Shown one piece after another: positions 1 through 5,953 of a stretch of DNA of 12,399 nt. The stretch comes from an uncultured Clostridia bacterium (GTDB lineage Bacteria > Bacillota > Clostridia > TANB77 > CAG-508). How positions within the stretch are numbered: position 1 is the first letter of the stretch; every line of letters begins with the position of its first letter. Below the pieces are notes generated by a model. That model was not told the origin of the DNA. It was given only the letters and a program-made list of their open reading frames with translations, and did not search any database. Position numbers and translations under genes: made by a program. Where the stretch lies: the NCBI GenBank assembly GCA_944386375.1, contig CALXAW010000035.1, positions 1 to 12,399 of the forward strand, in the 5' to 3' direction.

Positions 1-429
1 GTGTACGATGTACCACAAAATGAAAGAAAAGAAAAAATTGAAGAATTAACAAAAAAATTTGAAATATATAATCAATTAAATAATCAAATACAAAGTTATT
101 CACATGGTATGAGACAAAAAATAGTAATATGTGGAGCTCTTTTAGCAGAACCCAAAAATTGGATATTAGACGAACCAATGACAGGCTTAGATCCAAAATC
201 ATCATTTGACTTAAAAGAAATGATGAGAGAACATGCGAAACAAGGAAAAACAGTATTTTTCTCAACACATATATTAGAAGTAGCAGAAAAACTATGTGAT
301 AGAGTAGGGATAATAAATAAAGGAAAATTAGTATTTGTAGGAACATTTGAAGAAATGAAACAAAAATTTAAAGAAGAAGCATCATTAGAAAAGCTATTTT
401 TAGAAATAACAGAAAAAGAAGGAGAATAA
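1..429 (+). CDS. ABC transporter ATP-binding protein, 3' part (5' end outside window)
   Basis: This is the C-terminal 142 residues of a cytoplasmic ABC-transporter ATPase that would drive the permease encoded next. The reading frame is already open at base 1, and the Walker A motif and Q-loop are missing, so the gene starts upstream and the GTG at base 1 is not a real start. In order one sees the ABC signature S-H-G-M-R-Q-K (about residues 34-40), Walker B W-I-L-D-E-P (54-59, catalytic Glu 58), the D-loop G-L-D-P (62-65) and the H-loop His in F-F-S-T-H (90). The signature has His where many ATPases have Gly, as is common in ABC-2-type exporters. The stop lies 3 bases before the permease ATG, so the two are co-translated. 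The substrate cannot be deduced. Confidence 0.93.
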   Translation: MYDVPQNERKEKIEELTKKFEIYNQLNNQIQSYSHGMRQKIVICGALLAEPKNWILDEPMTGLDPKSSFDLKEMMREHAKQGKTVFFSTHILEVAEKLCDRVGIINKGKLVFVGTFEEMKQKFKEEASLEKLFLEITEKEGE

Positions 430-432
430 AAA

Positions 433-2094
433 ATGGGCAAGGTAATCAAATTAACAAAAATATTTTTAAAAAATTCTTTTTCAAATATGGATGCAAAAAT
501 GGGTGTATCTGCAAAGTCAAAAGCTAAGTATTTATTATATGGTTTATTATTTTTATATTTAGGAGGGCTAATTGTATTTTTATGTTACAACTTATTAGAT
601 GGACTAATACAAATACAGCAAGAAAAGGTATTTATAGGTATGATATTATTTGCAATATTAGGAGTAACAACAATTCAAACAATATTTTCAAGTATTAATA
701 TCTTATATTTTACCAAAGACAATGAATATTTATTGCCACTGCCTTTAAAACCATATCAAATAATACTAGCAAGAACAAATGTAATGATAATTGCCGAATA
801 TGCAATTATAGCTTTAGTAGGATTAATACCATTTATAGTATATGGAATACAAACAGGGGCAAATATAGTATTTTATATAAAAGCATTACTTGCAGTTATA
901 TTAATGCCAATATTGCCAATATTAATAATAAGCACAATAGTAATAATAATAATGAGTTTTGCAAAATTTACAAAAAATAAAAATAAATTTCAATTAATAG
1001 CATCATTAATTTTATTAGGAGTCATAATAGCAGTATCTATATCTACATCAAGTTCAAATGGAGAAATGACAAACGAAGAAATGGCACAAATGGTAGTACA
1101 AGCAAATGGAATGGTAGAATTGGTAAAAGGTTATTTTCCAACATTAGACTACCTAATGGAATCATTAACAACTTCTTCAGTTTTTACAGCAATAGTGCAA
1201 ATAGTAAAAACAATTGTACTTACAATTATAGGTTTTGGAATATATATGCTAATAGCACAAAAAATATATTTTAAAGGTTTAGTAGGTAACTTATTTGGAG
1301 GAGGAGCTACTAAAAAAATAAAAGAAGTAAATCAAAAGCAATATAAAAATAGCAGACTATACAAAAGCTATGTAGGAAAAGAATTTAAAAACTTAATAAG
1401 AAATCCAGTATTTTTAATGCAATGTCTACTTCCAGCAATTTTAATACCAATTATAATGGTTGTAGTAACATATGCAGGAATAAAAGGCGAAGGTACAGGT
1501 ATGGAGCAAATACAACAGCTATTAGCACAAATAGAAATAAATACATTTTTAGTAGCAAGTATAATATTAGGTGTAATACAATTTTTTGCAATGTTTATAT
1601 ATATATCAATAACAGCCATATCACGAGATGGAGAAAATGCAGTATTTATAAAATATATACCAGTACCATTATATAAACAATACATATACAAAATAATTCC
1701 AAATATAATAATGAATATAATAACAATAATAATAACACTTGCAATAGCTCAATATATATTAAACTTACCAATATTTACATTAATTTTAATATTTATAATA
1801 GCAACAATAATGGCAATATTGCAAAGTATAATAATGATAATAATAGATTTAAAAAGACCAAAACTAAACTGGGATTCAGAATATGCAGTAGCAAAGCAAA
1901 ATTTTAATTTGATATTTCCAATGTTATTAGGTATGATAAATATTGCAATAATCATTATAGCTAATGTAATATTAAAAAATATAAACATATATGTAGGACT
2001 GGCAATATTAGGCATAGTATATTTAGTAAGTACAATAATTACAAATAAATACTTATATACTAACCAAGAAAAATTAGCCCAAAAAATAATATAA
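433..2094 (+). CDS. ABC transporter permease, multi-spanning (ABC-2/putative exporter type)
   Basis: A 553-residue integral membrane protein and partner of the preceding ATPase. I count about 12 hydrophobic segments, near residues 33-52, 66-90, 117-138, 147-176, 187-205, 252-276, 328-348, 370-394, 420-443, 446-471, 491-512 and 516-536. Two motifs typical of large clostridial/bacillar ABC-exporter permeases are visible: Y-L-L-P-L-P-L-K-P (about 99-107) and a cytoplasmic D-L-K-R-P-K-L-N-W followed by A-V-A-K-Q-N (about 472-490). The two halves look like a duplicated arrangement, each with a soluble stretch (205-250 and 280-325). The start is ATG with GGAG at 421-424, 8 bases upstream and inside the end of the ATPase gene. 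Direction (export) and substrate are inferred only from family resemblance. Confidence 0.9.
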   Translation: MGKVIKLTKIFLKNSFSNMDAKMGVSAKSKAKYLLYGLLFLYLGGLIVFLCYNLLDGLIQIQQEKVFIGMILFAILGVTTIQTIFSSINILYFTKDNEYLLPLPLKPYQIILARTNVMIIAEYAIIALVGLIPFIVYGIQTGANIVFYIKALLAVILMPILPILIISTIVIIIMSFAKFTKNKNKFQLIASLILLGVIIAVSISTSSSNGEMTNEEMAQMVVQANGMVELVKGYFPTLDYLMESLTTSSVFTAIVQIVKTIVLTIIGFGIYMLIAQKIYFKGLVGNLFGGGATKKIKEVNQKQYKNSRLYKSYVGKEFKNLIRNPVFLMQCLLPAILIPIIMVVVTYAGIKGEGTGMEQIQQLLAQIEINTFLVASIILGVIQFFAMFIYISITAISRDGENAVFIKYIPVPLYKQYIYKIIPNIIMNIITIIITLAIAQYILNLPIFTLILIFIIATIMAILQSIIMIIIDLKRPKLNWDSEYAVAKQNFNLIFPMLLGMINIAIIIIANVILKNINIYVGLAILGIVYLVSTIITNKYLYTNQEKLAQKII

Positions 2095-2097
2095 AAG

Positions 2098-2125
2098 TTG
2101 CAAAATTATAAAATTATGATAAAAT
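2098..2125 (+). promoter_or_regulatory. Sigma-A-like promoter for desulfoferrodoxin gene
   Basis: A -35-like TTGCAA (2098-2103) lies 16 bases before TAAAAT (2120-2125), which is preceded by TGA, giving an extended -10. It sits directly after the permease stop and 26 bases before the start codon. A strong AGGAGG (2138-2143) precedes the ATG. No clear PerR or Fur box was recognised. Confidence 0.55.
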
Positions 2126-2151
2126 AGATAAAAAAATAGGAGGAATTTATA

Positions 2152-2532
2152 ATGAAAGAAAATGTAAGATTTTACAAATGTAATGTGTGTGGAAATATGA
2201 TAGGACTTATAGATGGAAATGCAGAAAATATTAAATGCTGTGGAAAGCCAATGGAACAAATGCAAGCAAATACTACAGATGCAGCAGTAGAAAAACATGT
2301 ACCAGTGTACGAAAAAAAGGGAACAGACATATTAGTAAGAGTTGGAGAAAATGAACATCCAATGGAAGAAGAACATTATATAATGTGGATTGCACAAGTA
2401 ACAGATAATACAACTACACGAGTAAGATTAAAACCAGGAGAAAATACAGAAACAAGATTTCCATATATAAAAGGCTCAATAATATATTCATATTGTAATA
2501 AACATGGTTTATGGAAAACAACAGTAGAATAA
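2152..2532 (+). CDS. dfx: Desulfoferrodoxin (superoxide reductase, 2Fe type with desulforedoxin domain)
   Basis: A cytoplasmic 126-residue superoxide reductase that reduces superoxide to hydrogen peroxide without making oxygen, using electrons usually supplied by rubredoxin; it is a hallmark of anaerobes. The N-terminal desulforedoxin domain keeps all four Fe(Cys)4 ligands (Cys10, Cys13, Cys29, Cys30). The catalytic domain keeps the Fe(His)4Cys set: His49, His69, His75, Cys115, His118. The flexible Glu47-Lys48 pair in E-K-H-V-P-V, with the Lys implicated in superoxide attraction and protonation, is also present. The length matches the family. AGGAGG at 2138-2143, 8 bases from the ATG, fixes the start. 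The gene has its own promoter and terminator, so it is a single-gene unit. Confidence 0.97.
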   Translation: MKENVRFYKCNVCGNMIGLIDGNAENIKCCGKPMEQMQANTTDAAVEKHVPVYEKKGTDILVRVGENEHPMEEEHYIMWIAQVTDNTTTRVRLKPGENTETRFPYIKGSIIYSYCNKHGLWKTTVE

Positions 2533-2550
2533 ACATTGGAGTGTAGCGAC

Positions 2551-2591
2551 TATTGTACAATAGGAAAGTATTACTTTCCTATTGTACAATA
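2551..2591. repeat. Perfect 20-bp-arm hairpin with nested palindrome ATTGTACAAT
   Basis: The arms 2551-2570 and 2572-2591 are perfectly complementary around a single central base. Each arm contains ATTGTACAAT, itself a perfect 10-base palindrome, so that sequence occurs twice (2552-2561 and 2581-2590). No T-run follows on either strand, so this is not a classical terminator. It lies between the desulfoferrodoxin stop and the true terminator. It could be a dimeric operator, an mRNA 3' stabiliser or a small mobile-element remnant; none of these can be decided from the sequence. Confidence 0.8.
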
Positions 2592-2593
2592 AG

Positions 2594-2635
2594 AAAAAGA
2601 CAAATAACCAAAAAACTGGTAATTTGTCTTTTTTT
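2594..2635 (+). terminator. Rho-independent terminator after desulfoferrodoxin
   Basis: Stem arms 2597-2609 and 2618-2630 (13 bp with one mismatch) enclose an 8-base loop and run into a T-tract ending at 2635. It insulates the downstream operon from the desulfoferrodoxin transcript. Confidence 0.85.
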
Positions 2636-2636
2636 G

Positions 2637-2657
2637 TGATAAAATGTATATTATAAT
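2637..2657 (+). promoter_or_regulatory. Candidate promoter of the RyR/Abi/TPR operon
   Basis: Two possible -10 elements lie just after the terminator T-run: an extended -10 TGATAAAAT (2637-2645) and a consensus TATAAT (2652-2657). Neither has a good -35 at standard spacing, so the promoter may be weak or activator-dependent. The ribosome binding site GAGGAG (2666-2671) is 6 bases before the ATG of the first gene. Confidence 0.45.
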
Positions 2658-2677
2658 TTAAAAAAGAGGAGAGAAAT

Positions 2678-4456
2678 ATGCAAATTATATATGTAATAAT
2701 TGCAATAATAACAATTACTATTACAATTATAAAAGCTAAAAAATACACATATGATGCAAAAAAAAGCATATCAATGCTATTAACAGGAATGGCAATAACA
2801 CTTACAGTTTTAGTATTTCCACTTGCAGAAGGAAATAATCCAATAGCAAAATTAGTATATTCTATAATATATTCGGCACAAACAATAATAATAAGTGAAG
2901 ATGTTTCGCTTATTACAAGTGTAGAATTACAAAACATAATAGACATAGTATATGTAGGCATAATATATATACTATTTTTAGCAATGCCGTTATTAACAGT
3001 ATCATTTTTATTGTCAATACTAAATGATTTTTCAACTAAAATAAAATTAATGTTTATACAAAAAAGAAAAATAATAATATTTTCTAATTTAAACGAAAAA
3101 AGCCTAACAATTGCAGAAAATCAAAAAGACAAAAACACAGCAATTATATTTGCAAACTACACAAAAGAAGAAGTAGACTATAATAAAAGATTAAACACAA
3201 TAAAAGCATTAAAAATAAAAGAAGAGATAGAAAACATAGAATTTAAACACATAAAAAATAAAGAAATAACAATATATATAATGTTAGAAAACGAAGAAAA
3301 GAAATTAAATACAACATTAGAGCTAATAGAAAAATACAAAAATTTAAACATTAAAATATATCTAATAACAAGTAACGAAATTTCAGAAAATATACTAGAC
3401 TCTGTAGACAAAGGAGAAATAAAACTAGAAATTGTAGACGAAATAGAAAGAACAGTATGTGAAGTATTGCAAGAAAAACCAATATATTTAAATACAATAA
3501 ATAACGAAATATCAGTATTAATAGTAGGTGGCGGAAAGGTAGGACAAGAATTTTTAAAAGCAATAACTTGGTGTGGACAAATAATAGGATATACTTTAAA
3601 AATTACATTAATAGACATTAAAGCAGATAGTATAAAAGAAGAATTAATGCTAAATTACCCAGAATTAATACAAAATTATAATTATGAATTTATACAAGTA
3701 GATGTAAATTCTATAAAACTAGAAGAAAAACTACAAAAATTAAATAATATAAATTATATAATAGTAACATTAAATGACGAAGAGCAAAGCCTAAAACAAG
3801 CAATGTTTTTAAGAAGATATTTTATAAACAAAAATGATACTAGACCAATAATAAATATTTGGATAGAAAACAATTTAAAAAATGAACAAGTAAATAAATT
3901 AATAAACGAAAAAGGAAATAGCTATGACATACATGCATTTGGAAGTATAAATCAAATGTATAATACAACACCAATAATAAACTCTAAATTAGAAAAAATG
4001 ACAAAAAATGTACATTTATCATATAGTCCACAAGACACAGAACTAAAGGAATTTTATAAGAAAAATTATAATATAAAATCCTCAAGAGCATTTGCATTAC
4101 ACATAAAATATAAAATATACTCAATACTAAAAGAAAAATATACAGGCAAAGAAGAAATAGATAAAAAATTATTTGAACAATATATAAAAGAAGAAGCAAT
4201 AATGAACAAATTAATAATAAATGAGCATAATAGATGGATGGCATATATGAGAAGTATCGGTTTTAAAAAAGCCACCATAGAAGATGTGCAAAAATACAAA
4301 ACACAAACAAACCATCATGTAAACTTTTTAGGAAAGCTACACCCAGCATTAGTAGAATATGACCAATTAAAAGAAGTAGAACAAAAAATAGGAGTACCAT
4401 TACAAAGCAAAGACAGGATGATACTTTGCAATATAGGAAAAATAATGAAGGAGTAA
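2678..4456 (+). CDS. Membrane protein with tandem RCK/TrkA-N-like Rossmann domains and C-terminal RyR domain
   Basis: A 592-residue protein that looks like a ligand-gated membrane effector. Hydrophobic segments lie at about 2-19, 31-50 and 88-114, with a short amphipathic stretch near 57-73 that could be a pore helix. A first Rossmann-like unit starts at K-I-I-I-F-S-N (131-137). A second, clearer one has the nucleotide-binding loop V-G-G-G-K-V-G-Q (283-290) and an acidic residue after strand 2 (Asp313 in I-D-I-K-A-D). Two such units after membrane helices recall RCK-gated and CASTOR-like channels. The C-terminus (about 511-570) matches the RyR domain: E-H-N-R-W (516-520), then G528, then H-P-A-L-V-E-Y-D-Q-L (555-564). 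Bacterial RyR domains are known from nucleotide-centred conflict systems. Channel activity and the ligand are inference. It is the first gene of the operon and ends 12 bases before the next ATG. Confidence 0.78.
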   Translation: MQIIYVIIAIITITITIIKAKKYTYDAKKSISMLLTGMAITLTVLVFPLAEGNNPIAKLVYSIIYSAQTIIISEDVSLITSVELQNIIDIVYVGIIYILFLAMPLLTVSFLLSILNDFSTKIKLMFIQKRKIIIFSNLNEKSLTIAENQKDKNTAIIFANYTKEEVDYNKRLNTIKALKIKEEIENIEFKHIKNKEITIYIMLENEEKKLNTTLELIEKYKNLNIKIYLITSNEISENILDSVDKGEIKLEIVDEIERTVCEVLQEKPIYLNTINNEISVLIVGGGKVGQEFLKAITWCGQIIGYTLKITLIDIKADSIKEELMLNYPELIQNYNYEFIQVDVNSIKLEEKLQKLNNINYIIVTLNDEEQSLKQAMFLRRYFINKNDTRPIINIWIENNLKNEQVNKLINEKGNSYDIHAFGSINQMYNTTPIINSKLEKMTKNVHLSYSPQDTELKEFYKKNYNIKSSRAFALHIKYKIYSILKEKYTGKEEIDKKLFEQYIKEEAIMNKLIINEHNRWMAYMRSIGFKKATIEDVQKYKTQTNHHVNFLGKLHPALVEYDQLKEVEQKIGVPLQSKDRMILCNIGKIMKE

Positions 4457-4468
4457 TTGTTATACAAT

Positions 4469-5419
4469 ATGGAAAAAAGATATCCAATAATAGAAAAACA
4501 AATACAAAGACTAAAAGCTAAAGGTCTAAAATTTAAAAATGAAGAAAAAGCAAGAAAAATAATATTAAGAGAAAATCACTATAACATAACAGAAGGATAT
4601 GAAGATGTATTTATAGACTTAAAAAGGTCAAATAAACAAAAAGAAATATATGAAGAAGAAACATATTTTGAAGAACTATATGCAATATATAAATTTGACA
4701 GAGATCTAAAAGACCTATGTTTTGAATATATACATATATTAGAAACAAATATAAAATCATATGTAGCATATATATTTTCTAGTAAATATGGAGAAAGTAA
4801 TTATTTAAAAAGAGAAAATTTCAGACCAGAATATAAATATAATAAAGAATTTGAAATATTAAAAAGCAAAATTAATAATAATCTACAAAGAAATTTTTCT
4901 AATTCTAAAAGTGAGCTTAAAAAATTCTATAATCAAAACAAATATATTCCACTATATATGCTAGTAAAAGTATTTACATTTGGAAATATAGTAAACTTTT
5001 ATGAATTAATGAAAGTAGAGGACAAGCAAGAAATAGCACAACCAATAAATTTAAGCCCATATAGCATACAAGATTATTTAAAAGTACTAAACATTGTAAG
5101 AAATATATGTGCACATGGAGATATATTATTTAATATACGTTTATATATACACATAGAAGAAAAAGATTGTAATTATCATAAAATACTAAAAATAAGTAAA
5201 GAAAATAACAAATATAAATGTGGAATAAATGATTTATTTGCTGTAATGATAATTTTTAAAAAACTACTTCCAGAAGAAGAATTTAACGAGATGTTTATAA
5301 AAATAGAAAGATTGCTAGAACATTTAAAAAGAGAAATAGATAACGACAGTTATCAAAACTTATTAGAAATAATGGGATTTCCAAATAATTATGGAGAATT
5401 AAACAGTATAAAAGAATAG
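4469..5419 (+). CDS. Abi_2 family (AbiD/AbiF-like) HEPN protein
   Basis: A 316-residue protein of the abortive-infection Abi_2 family, whose members carry a HEPN-type RNase active site. The catalytic R-N-x-x-x-H motif is intact as R-N-I-C-A-H (about residues 211-216). Upstream are other family hallmarks: K-F-D-R-D-L (75-80) leading into a long helix with E-T-N-I-K-S, and Y-I-P-L-Y-M-L-V-K-V-F-T-F-G-N (about 159-173). The predicted role is cleaving host RNA when triggered, in the cytoplasm. AAGGAG (4448-4453) lies inside the end of the preceding gene. An in-frame TTG at 4457 is only 3 bases from it and too close, so the ATG at 4469 is preferred even though its 15-base spacing is long. The RNA target is unknown. 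Confidence 0.85.
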   Translation: MEKRYPIIEKQIQRLKAKGLKFKNEEKARKIILRENHYNITEGYEDVFIDLKRSNKQKEIYEEETYFEELYAIYKFDRDLKDLCFEYIHILETNIKSYVAYIFSSKYGESNYLKRENFRPEYKYNKEFEILKSKINNNLQRNFSNSKSELKKFYNQNKYIPLYMLVKVFTFGNIVNFYELMKVEDKQEIAQPINLSPYSIQDYLKVLNIVRNICAHGDILFNIRLYIHIEEKDCNYHKILKISKENNKYKCGINDLFAVMIIFKKLLPEEEFNEMFIKIERLLEHLKREIDNDSYQNLLEIMGFPNNYGELNSIKE

Positions 5420-5428
5420 GGTGTTATT

Positions 5429-5953
5429 ATGAAAAAGATAAATATTTATTTAGTTGCAAATGAACAAGAATTAATTAAAGACGAAAAAGAAATAAGTAAT
5501 TTTATACGAGACCTAAATGACAAATACGAAGAATATAACATATATTTTAAATTAGTAACAGACGAAAATGTAGAAGAAATAAAAAAAGCAGAAATACAAA
5601 ATAGCGAATTGTTTTTTATATTATTTTATAAAGAAATAGATAATAATACAATAAACAAATTTAATATAGCATACCAAAGCTTTAAAAATACTAAAATGCC
5701 TAAAATTTCTACATATGTAAAAAAGTCAGAAGAGCAAGCTGGGCAAAGTGTAATAAATTTTATGCAAAAACTAGATCAAGAATTAGGACATTATTATAAT
5801 ATATACGAAAATATAGATACAATAAAACTAAATATAATTTTACATTTGCAAGCACTAGGATTAAAAGTTCGGCAAAGTAAAAAACGAAGATGGAAAATTA
5901 TATATAGACGAAAAAGAAATAATGTCATTAGAAAAAATACCTATAATTTTTAA
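5429..5953 (+). CDS. Zero-frame fragment 1: TIR-like N-terminal domain
   Basis: This is what conventional zero-frame translation gives (174 residues). Residues 1-147 form an alpha/beta domain: strand I-N-I-Y-L-V-A (4-10), then helix, strand F-F-I-L-F-Y (62-67), then S-V-I-N-F-M-Q-K-L-D and H-Y-Y-N-I-Y-E-N (about 107-128). It aligns by eye with the stand-alone protein at 8066-8566, but lacks that protein's R-K-Q-G-E-Y-N and G-Q-Y-T-L-E-E-Y motifs, so it may be a non-catalytic version. After the CGG at codon 148 the zero-frame tail is Lys/Arg-rich and unlike the rest, as expected for out-of-frame sequence. Confidence 0.6.
   Translation: MKKINIYLVANEQELIKDEKEISNFIRDLNDKYEEYNIYFKLVTDENVEEIKKAEIQNSELFFILFYKEIDNNTINKFNIAYQSFKNTKMPKISTYVKKSEEQAGQSVINFMQKLDQELGHYYNIYENIDTIKLNIILHLQALGLKVRQSKKRRWKIIYRRKRNNVIRKNTYNF

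Noticed and set aside
96..449. Long minus-strand open frames opposite the ABC, RyR, TPR and other genes
   Set aside because: They are Leu/Ile/Phe-rich shadows of A-rich plus-strand genes, with no ribosome binding sites and no recognisable domains.
2551..2635. CRISPR repeats or an array
   Set aside because: Only one hairpin with two copies of a 10-base palindrome is present; there is no regular spacing and no cas gene.
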